Below are positions 33,712-46,906 of a stretch of DNA of 64,000 bases, piece after piece; the stretch's first letter is position 1, and each line of letters begins with the position of its first letter. The translations under genes and the position numbers were made by a program. Below the pieces are notes generated by a model. The model was not told where the DNA came from. It searched no databases and saw only the letters and a list, made by a program, of their open reading frames with translations. Origin of the DNA: Blasia pusilla (taxonomy: Eukaryota > Marchantiophyta > Marchantiopsida > Blasiales); the NCBI GenBank assembly GCA_050084515.1, contig CM114274.1, forward strand, positions 30,628,001 through 30,692,000, written 5' to 3'.

Positions 33712-33805
33712 GATGAAGAGAGTGGGTTTGGTTTGACATGAGAGAGAGATGGAGTTTGTTTGTATATTTTGAGTGTTTGTGATTTAATTGGAGTTAGATA
33801 TTTTG
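33712..33805 (-). repeat. Inverted fragment of repeat family R
   Basis: The reverse complement contains CATGTCAAACCAAACCCACT and ACCAAAATATC, matching the R copies at 34340-34450 and 54720-54820. It faces copy R1, so the two form a loose inverted pair. Confidence 0.75.
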
Positions 33806-34204
33806 GTACACAATTTTCTCAATATTTAGATGCCATGAGTGAGTATGATACAATGTGTATTATTAGGTGACAAAGATGTATGTTGTGTAGCAATGTGTAT
33901 GCATATGACAACTTGGTCAAGTCTTGGAATCAAGAGTAAACCTTGTTTTATGTTTGACTCCATTTAAGGTTGTGAACTAAGGAAATTTTTGGGACACACA
34001 TGGAGGGCATACTAGCCACGCTAGCTTAAGAGAGTGAAATTGGGAAGGATCAATGTTCAAGCTATCCTAGGGAGTCGTTATGCACCTCACAAGATTTAGA
34101 CTAGATTACCGCTTAGTGTCTTCCAAGATGCAACCTATGGAATGTATGACTAATTAGAATGTTCAAAACCCAAACCAATTCTACCCCAAAGGTCTCATGG
34201 TCGG

Positions 34205-34840
34205 AGCTCTTAGTGGAGCAAGTTGTATTGCGCATACACATCGCTACACAACATACATTGCTGTCACTGAACACACACACAAACACGCACGATCCCATGC
34301 CAACTCATGGCATCCAAACAATGAGACAAGAAGTAACAAAATATCTCCAATTAAAATAAGATCAAATCTCTCTCACAACACTATAGTTCTCACATGCGTG
34401 CACTCTCACATGTGTTTCTCAATGTCAAACCAAACCCACTCTCCTAATGAGAGGCTTAGGTTACACACACAAGGCAAGCAAGACCATAGCTTCAACAAAG
34501 AGAGAATGAGCTCTCAAGCTCTCTCTCCTTGAGGTATACCCCTCTCCTCTCCCAAGCTCTCTCCATGGTAACCTATGCTCCTAAGTCACTTTCTTGGCTC
34601 TTGACTTGATATAGGAGGTCAAGGGCTACTTACCAAAAATAGAAAGTTGATCATATACTCAAAATGGTACTTACTTGCAATAATAAGTTCATCAATATGA
34701 CTCCAAATAAACCGAAACGAAAAGAAAATTTGTTCTCTTAGGTTTCTTGGGGTTTCATCTTCGACTTACTGAGCATGTCCTCCATTACTAACGAAAGCGT
34801 TCTACTAGATCTCACCAATTTATCTTAAAAGATGTAACAA
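34205..34840 (+). repeat. Repeat family R, copy R1
   Basis: Shared landmarks are CGCATACACATCGCTACACA, CAAAATATCTCCAATTAA, CAAACCCACTCTCCTAATGA, CTTGGCTCTTGAC and a terminal CTTAAAAGATGTAAC. The same order occurs in R2 (54716) and R3 (58973). No protein domain is seen. The family could be an LTR or a non-autonomous element. Confidence 0.8.
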
Positions 34841-37196
34841 AACCATAAGGAATAGAGTTTTGAATCCACCACGCCAACCAACTACAACTAATGGCCGACA
34901 CATGTGACAGTGCACTATGAGAAAGCATCCGCACATTTCAGTAATCATGAAGACATTTGCGCGTTTGGAACGAACACCAAACCTCAAGAAAATTTAGGGA
35001 GGCCACCGAGTGCCGCCTTTCCAAACAAGGGGGGCCGACTGGATCGAAGTCTGCGTGGAGAGGAGGGGGAGTGGGGCGGGGGCGACCGAGTCCAAATCTC
35101 GTTGGAATAACGACAGAAGGGGAACAAGGAAATCGGTAACGGAGTCTGCAAGCGGCCGCGTCATCTCGGGACAAGAGATCGGGAGCCTGAATTACGCAGT
35201 AATGACATAGATATTATGAAGAACCCCAGTTACCCCACTATTAAGCCGTATTAAGCACCTAAACACGGATTGACGAACACGCAAGTTCAGACAATCTGAC
35301 AGCTCCTCCCCAAGTAGTGGGAGGGGTGGAGTACCTGCACTATCGACAAACACGTGGACCACCGCGTGGTGAGTGTCGGTGACCAGATATCGGCAGATCC
35401 AAGTGAATCGCATTCTTTGGGCGCCGGACCTCTCGCGACTGACGGATTAACGCGAATTAGCGCTAATGTCGAAGCTGAATGCGAACATTGACACCCGGTT
35501 ACCACATCCTTCGGGAATTGCCTGACTGTTCCGGGGCTGTGTCTGCTGTTTGTGACGCATCATCACGCATTTCCTCGAGAGTAAGAGTAACTAATCAAGC
35601 CTAAGAAAAAGTCGGTCACCGTTGGTGACTTGGAGCTGAGGAACCCGACCCCGGGACACACCAGACATGGGATGGGATTTCTTTCCCGGCGAACGTTGTC
35701 GCTGAATACTAAGGCAGAGCCGCAGAAGGAGATCAAAATTTAACCTCCATGCGTGGTAGAAGATTCCAGAGAGGAAAGAAAATTTCGGATAGAATAGATT
35801 TCTCCTTCTCCGGAGCGAATGAGCCATTTCTGTAAGGAATTTTAGGGACACCGAGACAAAGCAAGCGAGATGATTTTGCAGGCCTCCGATGGGATCATTA
35901 GGGTCTACGAATTGTACTTTTGATTAGCGGCGAAAGCGCAGGCGAGGCTTCTGTGAAAGAGAGAGGTAGACAGACTACTAGACTTGTGGAGGATAGTACT
36001 GTCCAGTGCTGGATGCTGGAGCCTGGAGTCTTCGAGGCATTTGGAACTCTGTCATCAGGTGGAGGGATAATGTACTGTACGTACCCGCTCCGGTAAGCTG
36101 GGCTGTCCATCGAGTGTCTGCGCTCCAAGTAGGTTTCCTAGGAGCGTACGTATGGAATTGGGTCACCCCACTAATGGATATTGAGATGGATTGTCCACTG
36201 CACACCGTGGTCCTTCGACCGTCCTTGGGCATTGGCGATGCGCCATTTTCCTACTGGGAATCTCGTAGACTCAAGTTCATTGGTCGTGCGCGGGAAATTT
36301 CTTCCCAAGTACGAGTTCTGGTAATGTAGGTTGGCAGTGCAACAACTACTGTCACACAAGATCTACCTACTACTCGAAGGAAATGTGGTACACCACGGGC
36401 TGGGTCGTAATTTGTGATAACGTATCGTAAGATGAAAGGTCAGCGTCTGGTTTTGGCGTGGAGGGCCGAGGGTTGATAGGGACGGTAATCAGTGAGGTGA
36501 GGAAAATGCGCACGGTAGTCTGGTAAAGCTGAGTTGAGCACGGGAAAGACATCAAGGGTACCTAGGAACGGAGACTTCGTTTTCGGTGGAAGTCTTCCCG
36601 TCAAAATGAGAAGAGTCCTAATGTCATACATTCTTTTAACTGATATATGCAGCCGACAAGGAATTTGAGGTGGTAGGGAGTGAGAAAGAGTCTTACTTAC
36701 AGCGCTGATATCAAGTCAATGATTTGGATTGTATTCCCAATAGTAAATTCGACGAAGAAGAACTGTGGAAATTACGTGGAATTCGAATATCTGAATAAGG
36801 AAACCGACAATGCAGTGATGACCCTCCTTTTTTTTTTTCATCGGCTGAGCAACTGATGAGGTCAACAGAGCATAAGGTGCGAATCCTCAGACAAATGATA
36901 GTATTTATGGAACCTCATTAGTGGGCTCTAGGCCCACAATGGAAACCGTCAGAACCACCTGCACAAGCAATTCGAGCCTCGGAGGTCCTCGACGTAAAGC
37001 TCCTCTCTGACTAGTCTTACACTACTCGTAGTTCCCAGTTCCCAGGCATCTTATTCTTTATTAGTATGGTATAATAATAGTATCGGCATCTTGCGCTTTG
37101 CTCGCTCGCGACTTACAAGGTCACTTTTCTGTTTCCTTGCACTAAATCCACACCAACGAAACAAACGAAAGTTGAAGAATCATCTTCTACTCAGTA

Positions 37197-37469
37197 CTAT
37201 GAACTATCACCCTCGGAGCCTCGGAGGCATCACCCTCCTAGCTTTGTCGGCTACTCTCACTCAGGCGAGCCTCCCGATACGTCTTACCGCTAATAAACCT
37301 CGTAGTACATCAAGGCATCAAACCGTAGCCCTGAAGTACGGTAACTTCGTTAACGATCCTGGCGACAACAACAGCGTTACTTTAACTTTACTGCTGCGTT
37401 GGTTATGCTGTCAAACGATCAGCTGTCTGGTACTTACGGGAGCAGATACCCTTTAAACACGCAGGTAAG
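37197..37469 (+). pseudogene. Unidentified secreted-protein-like exon, possibly frameshifted
   Basis: From the ATG near 37199 the frame reads 'MNYHPRSLGGITLLALSATL', with a hydrophobic stretch like a signal peptide, and continues to 'YGNFVNDPGDNNSVT' (about 37337-37382). In the frame one base over, 'FNFTAALVMLSNDQLSGTYG' follows from 37381 and leads to 'YPLNTQ' ending exactly at a strong splice donor CAG/GTAAGC (about 37464). The two halves join if one base is missing near 37380. I do not recognise the family. It may be chance, or a decayed or mis-sequenced first exon. Confidence 0.2.
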
Positions 37470-40399
37470 CGGGCCTCTGGCCGCCTTCTTCAAGGCTTAC
37501 ATTATATTCCAGCTTGCCGTTTACTTAAACGTGAAGTTTTTGTGAAATATTGTCCGGTATGTACAAGCTGCTTTGTATTTCAGTGCATTATAGTGTACAG
37601 ATATGTACATTGCAGCATGTATTCCAACGAGATGGATAGTATATTACTATTCAGGATGATGATTGATTACCAAGGCTGATTCGGACAAGGAGAGAGGACG
37701 CTTATGATTCTCTACGTAGCGATAATAGCGCGTTACGGTCAATTCTTGCTATTTGTTGGATGTCCCAACTAGCAGCCATGTGATCATGGACATCTAAATA
37801 GCAGACCGGTTTTCGGCTTGCTGCCGGCTCCTCGAAGAGCATAACGGCCCTAATTGAGGGTTCGTTCACGAAGTTCTAAATTTATCGAGCGTTGCCAGAG
37901 TAGCGATCAGGGAGATCTGTAGATGGTACATTGATAGGCAGACGAAAATCTTATTCGGAACTAAATCCGTCTGGAAGATCGCGAAAGGGTTACGGGTGGA
38001 TCGGATCGAAAGATCACCGTGCAAGGATTGGGGTTGCTTCAGACCTCCAACTCAATCGTACGGCTATTAGCGGTTGCATTTCAAACGCATTAAGCCCGCG
38101 CAAAGCATACCAATCGAGAATCTGGTAAGTAAAGACCTAAGGTAATTGTCTTTGTCTGTAGCTGACCATTCCAAATACGGAAGTAAAATACTACTGTGCA
38201 AGATCCTGTGTCGGGAAGACATCCCGGTGGGAGGTTCAGGGCCGGTGGATTCAGTTACTACGAAAGCATCTGACGTTGTTGCGAGAGGAAAAATGAACCG
38301 TCCTACGAATGGAGTGGAAGTGGCGGGGAACCAGAGGTGCTGGTATGCACACACATAGCAGCCAGTGTCGGCGGCTGCTACCGCAGCAGCCGTAGGCCGC
38401 AGAGATGAATGGAATCCGTACGCTCCTTTCGGAAGAGATAAATAAACAAAATGTAAATTCGGTGGTGTCTCGTCCGAGGAGTCATGGACGAATTCGGGAT
38501 GTTTCCTGAAGATAGACGTCACCAAACCGACCCGGATGGTGTTTGGTTATTGGGGCAGGCAGAGGTGTAGCGGATCCGCGTTCCTGGCAAATGCTTGGTG
38601 GTTCTAGCCCACCAGTACACATGTAATCGTGAAACCCGGTGCGGAGGGCTCTTCAGGATTCCCCGACTGCAGTCCGTAAAATATGTGAAGGTAAACTTGA
38701 CGAGAGAAATGCAATAACGCAGTATTCCTGCTATGATTTGAAGAAGATGGTGAGGTTTGACCAACAAGACAAAATCGACCAAAACTCAGAACAAGTCCGG
38801 TTCATTTTGTCGCATCTGTATCGGGCTCACCTGAGGACGGGTGGAAAGGGAAGGCATGGGGAAGGGATGTTTGTGGGGGCGTGTCCGTGGGGTCAAGAAA
38901 GCCTCCCGTCTCCACAGCTTTGTCACTAGTAGTTTAATTGGGCCCCGTTTGGAGGGAGACTTGAGAGACGTCCCGACTCTCCCGTTTTTGCCTAACTGCT
39001 CGTCAGTTTCAGCTGGGACCCAGTGCCAGGCCGTGCTGGGCCGGACCCAACCTGTGTGTGGAGTGGGGCCCTATTCCTCCGGATTTTCTGGGCCGTGCAT
39101 GGAGGGGTCTAGCGGTACCAAGCTATCACTCTCACGGCAGGACCGGCCATCGACGATGGTATTGCCTGACCCCGTGGTCAGACTTAGATGGAAGGGATTT
39201 GATGGAGGGGAGCGAGGCGGTGATAAGGCAGATGTGAGAGGGCTGTGGGATCATGCTCTCAAGACCCCAACTCGCTAGGCAGTGGCAATTTTAATAGAGG
39301 GGGCAGGAACCTGAAATGATTCATTCCAACGATAGTGGTCCTTTTCGAACCAGCGCGCATGTCGGACGTCGTCGTGAGGTGGCATCACGAGATGATATAC
39401 AAGATGTCCCGGTTTCCCGAAGATAGTGGTCTGATATGTCACCAACTCTCTTAGTGCTACTAAGGAGACCGGCCAGACATCGTCGTGGAGATTATTTCAA
39501 GTAAGGTTACCAAACATTGAAGCAGTGAGAAGGAAATATTAAATGTAAGATTGCGTTTTTACGGAGGATGAGTATGTTATTTCTGGCGATCAAGTTCATA
39601 AATGCATCACCTTCGAATCCTTTCTAAGAAGAGGCACTCAAAAATAGCATGAGACGGGGAAAGACTAATGGCTGCAACCCTCTCGATGAAATCTTCGATC
39701 TTATATGTTTCTAATGATGCACAAACAATTATCTAGAAGTAACACCCTTGGAAAGTTCGTCATCGTGAATGTGCTCCAAAATATCAACGGCTAAAGCTGT
39801 CGCTAAACCATCAAAGCAGCTTTGAAGTAAACGCCTCTCTTGTCTGGAGGTGTGTGCACTAAAATAGAAAGTAATAATCAAATGTCCAATCATTTTCCAA
39901 GTTCATTGAAGAAAACAAAATGGTGTTCCTAGTGCAATATAATGGGACAATTTTATGTTCTTGGAAGTAGATTGTTTTTTAAACCGCATTGTTCCCATCA
40001 GCACACCCTTACTTAAGATAAGAGCCTACCATCTCGTTTCGTCTATAGACACCTCCCATCCCACATAGGCACACTTAGTATTCAACCTGCCGAATGACCC
40101 GGTAGCGGTTCACGAAGCACCTTGGAGGTATCAGTCCAGGGCCCACTTGATATCCGGAAAGCTACCGGTTGCAGAAGTGGACTCGTCAAGGCTTATGCCT
40201 TGATCGGATTCGTGTATGGGTCAAGCTCGTTGAGATCGGGTTTTGGAGAACACCGTTTTAGCTATGAAAGGATGCCATTTCAAAAGCTAACCACAGTGTT
40301 TAGAGCCACCATGAGCGTATGTTAATTCCGTTGCAGCACGTGCAAAATCCAAGTTCACAGTGTCTTCCATCGCTCACATCTCCTGCATTCCTGATCGCC

Positions 40400-40600
40400 A
40401 TGGCGTTCACTTCCCCATCCTTGGAGTTTCTGCAGCCACTTAGCACTGAAAGTTCACATTTTGTCTTACCGCACATCCCCATTGCATTAACGGCCACACC
40501 TTGGCCACAACGCAAAATTGTTGAAGTCCAGGACCTGACAGCATCTGGGTCAGCCAGCCCAACCAATGACATATCTGCCCGTCCGACCCTCCGAAGTTGA
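40400..40600 (+). CDS. Small ORF with strong start context, unidentified
   Basis: An ATG at 40400 in the context CGCCATGGCG, near-ideal for plant initiation, opens 66 codons rich in Ser, Pro and Thr ('MAFTSPSLEFLQPLSTESSH'). The composition is compatible with an organelle transit peptide or a first exon. The stop is at 40598-40600. No domain is recognised, so it may well be fortuitous. Confidence 0.15.
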   Translation: MAFTSPSLEFLQPLSTESSHFVLPHIPIALTATPWPQRKIVEVQDLTASGSASPTNDISARPTLRS

Positions 40601-43012
40601 CGGGTTTCTTCCCAATCTCCGTTTCATGTACGCGTGCCTTTTCTCTCACGGAAGTCCCATCCAACATGCCATGACTTGCATAAATTGGTACGTGTTCTAA
40701 ACTTTAACAGTTCCGAATTTAATGCCTCTTAATCATCTCTGAGTGCCCTCTCTCTTTCGGCGGCCCCCACCGACCGTCCAACCCCTTTTGCCAAAAGCCA
40801 GAAACTACCGACTACAAAGAAAATCTGAAATATTTCAATGATGAGAGAACTAACCAGGTTTTTCCTATGGGTAAAATATCGACGGGGGTAGCATTCTAGT
40901 TATTAATTTGTAAGTAACTAGAGCCCGGGACTGAGCACTCCGCGCGTTCTGGGATGCCACGCGTCCGGTTGACCCTCGTTATCGCGAATCGCGATGCAGA
41001 ATGGGGGCGATCTTCCATTTTGTCGCATTGAACTCCCACCTCTAGTTAGTACCTCAAGTTAAGGTGCCAGGTCAGCCTCGAATAAAATGGCAACCAATCG
41101 CAGGTAGGAACACATCTCTAAGACCTGAGCAACTGCGAAAGGTCGCAGAAGGCGGAAAGATGCCCCTCGGAAGGGAGCCGGTCTGCGAGTCCCTTGCTCG
41201 CCGCGACACCCGTGCCTTCATTCTCTTTCCGGCCCGGAAGAAATTGATCAGGGCTGGCCAGAGTCGCCACGACTCGCCAGACACAGATAGAAGGAAGAGG
41301 GCAATGATAAATAAGAAGGGCATAGAGATCGAGACGAGCAGGACAATAAAGAAAACAAAAGGAGTCCGAATCCAAGTACGGTACACGTGTCATTTTCTGA
41401 AGTCTCCCAACTCGCGGCAGTGACGTTAACTACGAGACCCGACTTAATGCCTGGGTACTCATCGGGAAAGTTGAATTGCATCGGAATTTACCTGCTTTCA
41501 TCCTTTCCGGACCCTGTGCAGCCTTCATACCTTCAACTTTTCCACCGTCCTCTAGTTTCTTACGCTGTGCCATAAACAGGGAAAAGCTATCTTCACAAGT
41601 TCACGAGAGCTTGAACTTTCGGTGAAGAGCAGAATTCATGAGACGTTCTTGTAAGAGATGTGGAACGTCACTAAAGGAGGGATCACATCACAACTGTTTC
41701 CCTAGCCCTGGGTGGGGTGTCGCTGTCCGAGGGAAACGGGCTAGGGCCGGTGAACTGCCATTTAGTGCTCCGGGGTTTAGCCTCTCGGGGCCGGTCATAT
41801 CTTCTCATCGCCACCGGGTCTAGGGGGTGATGTGCCGTGTCGAGGTTAACGCCAGGTAAACCTCCAGCATCTGTCTCGTCCCTGTCGCTCGCGCATAGGA
41901 GAATCCATCGGGGAGAAACATGTGCTGTACAAGAGAGAGACGGGGAGTGAGCGAACGACCCCTCAACTTGCAACTTACGAATGACGCTTTAGCTGGGCAG
42001 GGAGTGAGTAGCGACCCAATTTGAGAAGACTGGTTTCACAAGGCAGCGCCACCGAGCCTCCGTGTTCGGTCCTGAGTCCTGCGTCCTACGTTCCCTCTTC
42101 GCGGCTGAGTTGAGTTCGTGAGTCAAGTTGAGTGGGTAGCTATTCATTCCCTTTCAGATCCATATTTGCAGCATTCCCTGACTGACTAGTCGGGAAATCA
42201 TCCTATTTTGTGTTGTCGGGATGCTTGCCAAGGCAGTACTGTGGGCCATTAGGTTCTCGTTAGCAAAATGTCGTACTCACCCCATTCGCATTGCCAACAC
42301 CGTATCTTCGTTCTAGTGATCTCATTTATTCTCCCTCCCTCTCTCTGTCTGCCAGCGAGCTGTGTGAGAAATGAAACGCATATATATATGTATATATGTG
42401 TACGCTGATTGATGCAAAGTCGAGCACCTGTTTTGTACTACTTCCGGTGGAGTTCGTCTGGTTGTTGAGTATCGAGGACCGCCTCCCAGATTCGATCTAC
42501 GTGTGGACGGATTGACTACAGTAATCACACATGAATTTCTCTGATCTTCTGTAGTGTAGTCTGGCTGCACTCCCCTAACGATTTTGAACTGCGCAGAAGG
42601 GAATTAGCTCTGTTCATGTAGGAAAGTGGAGAACCCTGGCCCCCTGAAGCTGCGTCGACGCCCTTCTCATTCTTCTTGGACATAACCATCCGTCCACCAT
42701 GTGCATCAGCAGGCAGTTCGTCCAGTTCTATGTTCTATGCTCGATTTGCTGATCGTAGGAGACTCAGCAGTCTCTTTGTAATCACGAAGATGGATCCATC
42801 CAAAAGCTTCCCCCTCTCCTTCTTCTCATCAACTGCCTGCTAGTATTTCTCGTCCGCTCGTGAAGATTAGTAGTGCAGTCGTAGGAGAGGAGATTACTCA
42901 CCCAAGGTATTGCGTCATTTAGTAGGAGTCACGACAGAAGTTTTCAACAGCTTGTAGTGTAGTGGCGATTATCGGTAAGCTTAACGGCCATCAATTGATC
43001 TATTGAACCATA

Positions 43013-43975
43013 ATGATGGCTCATAATGTCTCCCCCCACGCTCTATCTTCCTCACTTAATCATCGATCTTCTTCGTACATGAACCAAGATCACATACCTG
43101 GGCGCCATATTCCTGTTATCACTGTGCCAGAAATCCTAGAAGCTTTCAACAGCTCGCATGCGTTGTCCTCCAATACCAATCTCAGTTCCTCCGTCCGTAC
43201 AAGCGGAAACGATCCATGGGAACTACCCGAGCTGAAATGGTTAGATCCAGCTGACAATGTCGCAGGTCCAATTGAAAACCTACCTGAGGGCGCCGAAAAT
43301 CCGAGTGTAGCTCCTGAGAAGTTCCACCTTGATGGGGAGAGATGGCCATTCCCAGTCATGTACGCGGGGGATCGAGTGACAGCGAGTGGCGAAGACGCAC
43401 AATTTTCATTGCAGTCCATTGTGAATCCATCACCAGCGAGCAGTGGGTCTTCGATACTGATGAAGAACCGTATAAACTATTTGAGCAGCAGAGACTTTCC
43501 TTCGTCGCAGGCTCCAGAATGGCGTAACACCAGCGGCAACTCGGGCAACAAAAGACCGACGTGCGAGAGAACGGATTCCGATTTCGGTCATGGAAAACTT
43601 TCTACTTCTGAGAGATCGCCTTTCCCAGAGAAATCCAATCCCGAGAGATCTGCTCCTAACACTGACGTCTCCACTGTTACCACCACCTATCCGCCAGAAA
43701 AGAAGAGCAGAGTTTCAATGGCGGCAGATGTCGTTCCTGGAAATAGAGACAGTTCGAATCCTGCTGCGTCGGGGCTTGACCAGAAGACCAGTGCCGAGAA
43801 GGGAAGCGTTTCCATGACAAATGATCAGACCATCAGCCCTGGGCGGGATAGCAAGAAGTCGGTTGCTACTGTTTCGGATCACGATATTCATATCTGGACG
43901 GAGCGCGAGCGTCGGAAGAAAATGAACGGAATGTTTTCCACGTTGCATTCGTTGCTCCCTCATCTGACGTCTAAG
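43013..43975 (+). CDS. bHLH95: bHLH transcription factor, ZHOUPI/bHLH95-like, exon 1
   Basis: Two adjacent ATGs (43013, 43016) open a 321-codon exon. Residues 1-285 are Ser/Pro/Asn-rich and show no domain. Residues 293-301 are 'HIWTERERR', the basic region with the His-Glu-Arg set that contacts E-box/G-box DNA. Helix 1 follows ('[15 protein letters not shown]'). The exon ends in phase 0 at TCTAAG/GTTATG. Exon 2 restores 'TSK-ADKSTIVDEAINYIQSLE', the helix 2 sequence typical of subfamily Ib(1), which includes Arabidopsis ZOU/RGE1 (bHLH95). ZOU partners ICE1 and controls endosperm breakdown and embryo cuticle; the role in a plant without endosperm is unknown. The N-terminal part is longer than in Arabidopsis. 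The frame upstream of 43013 gives no evidence for an earlier exon. Confidence 0.9.
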
Positions 43976-46351
43976 GTTATGATCTTTACCTTCCTGTCAT
44001 TTATTCCAATTTCCAAAGAAAAGGTAGACATGTACTATAGAATGTAGATGAATCCATAGCTGACTCGAAAGGCATTCTATTTTCTTGGCGTCAAGTTCGT
44101 TAGTTCCGTTTCCCGAAAAAATTGTGTTCATGCTAATACTTCCACTAGCCATGGATAGCCTCGAAAAGCAATTTTTTCTCGGGATTGGTTTTCAGTGCAA
44201 GAATAGTTGAAGAGAGAGTGATTGTATGCTGAATTTCTTTCAGCATCATCCCATGATAGTTAGCCACAAGTCCTAGTGTTTAGGACCTCATCCACACTGC
44301 ATGTGGAAAACATGGCTACAGCACCAATCAGCACCGATCCCTCGGCTTTTCATCGAGGTCTGTTTCATTGTGAGCCGTCGTGGCCAAGGTATTGGAGTTT
44401 AGAAACTTTCAATCTGGATTATGTGCACATACATCTGAATCTGCGGCAGCGATTTTAAGAAAACAGAGCAGAAACATGTCTCGAGAGCGTAGTTTATTGC
44501 GGAACATTCCACCCCTCCGATGGGCAAAGATGAAGATCTGCTGAAGGGGAGGAAACCCCAAAGATCGTAGCGCATGCCGTTTCTGGCCTTCGCTTGCAAC
44601 TGCGAATACATCAGCCTGTGTTATATGAGCACTGTTGTCTTTTCGTACTTTTCACGTTCTCTCGGTCAGCCTTGGAACATGCTAGGCAGGAGGGCGTCAA
44701 CGTTGCGCACGACAAGAGAGCACTGTTGCAGTGAATAGTATTTTTCTAGTGCATGATACTGGGTACAACAGGAGCATTTTAGTAGTAGTGACTTATTTGG
44801 GGTTTTGGTCGATTCGCATTCAGTTGTCGGTCCTGTATCTGACCATATTCGGGCCATTGACCAGCTAAGTGAGGTCCGTGAAGTTCCACTCTAGAGGAAC
44901 TAGATCTTTATTCGAGTAAACATATCCATTTTCGGGAGGAATACTCAGTTACTCGGTGCTTCCTTCCTGAGCATACGGGTGGGATCGAGCTGGTAATGGT
45001 TCCAGATCCAGTTTTATGGGTCGGACCTCAGGACTCGAGATTACTGCCCCGCGGAACCATCCGCGTAAGGAAGGTTTCGCGGTTGTATGCCAATGAAAAA
45101 TCAGAATATAATTAGGGCGATGGGTGCTGGTTAGGATCAAAATGGGTGCCGTTATCAGGACTGGTCTCTAGAACTGGTACGAGTTTGAGCTACCTTACAC
45201 ATACATCCAGTTAATGATTCTACTGCCGGGCACAAAGATTTCTGGCAGGATTGTTGAATTGGGTGATGAGTGAATACGTAGATCTAACATAGTTTCTGAC
45301 GTCATGTTCTCCCAATCAAATCTTGAAGTCACACTCGATTAGAGCTCTGCGCTCATGTGCGCAAGAATCTGGACATTCAGAGCAGCGGAAGGACTTCCGG
45401 TCAATGTCGACGGGAATCGTGATTGTCTCGATATTACATGCTCCTTGTAATTGCAGATGCTCAACTGGGCGTCAATACGTCAATATTTGCTGACCGAGTC
45501 ACGGTCAGGTTTTTCCATAGGATAGGTTCCCATCGTGTCAAAACACTGATCCCCACCTCCCTTGGAACTGGTAGTATAGTTGTACTCATTAATATGATAG
45601 ATGTAGATCTTCATGCACTTTGAAGCTCGGTGTTTCTGCGTACTGCGGCGTTTTCACGTATCAGTCGGCTACGCGTTCACTTGATTCTGTCAGCCCGCCA
45701 GGAATCCGAACTGCTCACGCTGGTCCCAAGTATTTTTTACAGGCTACACTTGAGTACTTGCATGCAGGCAGGTAATAGAAATGTAGAGACAAACTGCGGT
45801 TCAAGTCGCGTGGAGCTCAGCCGTGTAGTTAATTCCTTGCGGTGGGAGTGATATCGACGGCCAGGTCCCAATTTTAGGGCCTTCTTATTCCCCATAATGC
45901 CGCACATGTGGACTATAATCCCAGGTTTTGAGGGCGGTTGCTTCATTTGTTTCCCAGGCACAGGATTCCTGCATCATGTTTGGACATCCAGGCCTACACG
46001 CAGATGTAGTAGACTGCCCTACTAGAATAGGTCTATTCTTAAATTTCGCTTCCAGTGAACATTCTCTGGAGGGAAAAGCAGATTATGTCGATGCTGCCTC
46101 TAGTGGAGCTATCACCAAATCCTTGAATGCGTTGCACCGCTTTCGATTTCAGAACATATTCATTTAAATTGTGGTCGTCTGGAGCGTTCTAGATTTCCCT
46201 CCTCACTCTGATGGCCGTTAAGATCAGTGCGTGATAGCTTTGGTGGTGCAGTCCGTAGACTCGTATAAGTGTATTAATTTGAAAAGATTGTCCCTTGGTT
46301 CGTGAAGCTAGACTCGTTACTGAACCTGGGTGTGGATGGCTGTTTCTACAG
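43976..46351 (+). other. Intron of the bHLH gene (2,376 bp, phase 0)
   Basis: GT (43976) to AG (46350-46351, context TTTCTACAG/GCGGAC) lies between the loop and helix 2. The splice restores a continuous bHLH domain. Open frames within it (for example about 44276, 45423, 45928) match nothing known, and no transposon ends were recognised inside. Confidence 0.85.
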
Positions 46352-46906
46352 GCGGACAAATCGACGATTGTGGATGAAGCAATAAACTATATCCAATCAC
46401 TGGAGGTAACAATGAAAGGCCTTGTGAAAAGAAAAGGTGAGGCGGCAAACTCTTCAAGTACCGCGATGTCGATGCCCACTTCGCTTGCCCTGATGCAAGC
46501 GTCCCAGAATGGATTGGCAGAGGCTGAACCCAGTATGAGCAAGATTACTCCGTCCACAGGGTTCCATGGAGAGGTGAAGCCATCGACCGGAAATGGAAGT
46601 TCAAGACCGACAAGCGAATCTCGCTTCCAAACTCTCTCATCCCCAAACGTGGTGCTCAACATATGTGGGAACGACGCGTTCATCACGATTTGCAGCCCCC
46701 GTGGTAGACTGGGACTACTATGCCGGATCTTATTCGTAATGGAGACACACTGTCTTCATGTTCTCAATGCTCATATCTCCACCAGCGATGACACTATCAT
46801 GTACATGGTCCATGCTCAGGTACAAATTTCGTCATCCTGTAATGAGATTCATCATTGGAACTCGACAGCTCTCATGCCCTGGATTCCCCGGGATCCTTTG
46901 AACTGA
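46352..46906 (+). CDS. bHLH95: bHLH transcription factor, ZHOUPI/bHLH95-like, exon 2
   Basis: The exon opens with helix 2 ('ADKSTIVDEAINYIQSLE', residues 322-339) and a leucine-containing extension. A Ser/Thr-rich linker follows. Residues 417-477 form an ACT-like domain ('SSPNVVLNICGNDAFITICS' ... 'IMYMVHAQ'), the C-terminal module seen in ZOU-type bHLH proteins and used for dimerisation. Read without splicing, the frame ends at 46904-46906 (505 residues). However, CAG/GTACAA at 46819/46820 is a good donor placed exactly after 'MVHAQ'. An acceptor TTTCAG at 46981-46986 would add 13 codons ending at TGA 47026-47028 (490 residues). Transcript data are needed to choose. Helix 2 and the ACT-like domain leave little doubt about the family. 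Confidence 0.88.
   Translation, partial: ADKSTIVDEAINYIQSLEVTMKGLVKRKGEAANSSSTAMSMPTSLALMQASQNGLAEAEPSMSKITPSTGFHGEVKPSTGNGSSRPTSESRFQTLSSPNVVLNICGNDAFITICSPRGRLGLLCRILFVMETHCLHVLNAHISTSDDTIMYMVHAQVQISSSCNEIHHWNSTALMPWIPRDPLN

Larger units (their letters stand above)
34900..43012. other. Higher-complexity gene space with no gene I can identify
   Basis: Composition is more balanced than in the flanks. Many short open frames exist but none matches a known family. Two weak candidates are described separately (37197-37469 and 40400-40600). Upstream of the bHLH gene lie an ATATATATATG-type TATA-rich stretch (about 42378-42400) and pyrimidine-rich runs (about 42330 and 42810), possible promoter or 5' UTR elements. 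Confidence 0.5.

Noticed and set aside
38067-38525. 152-codon minus-strand open frame
   Set aside because: No recognisable domain and no splice or promoter context; overlapping plus-strand frames are equally open.
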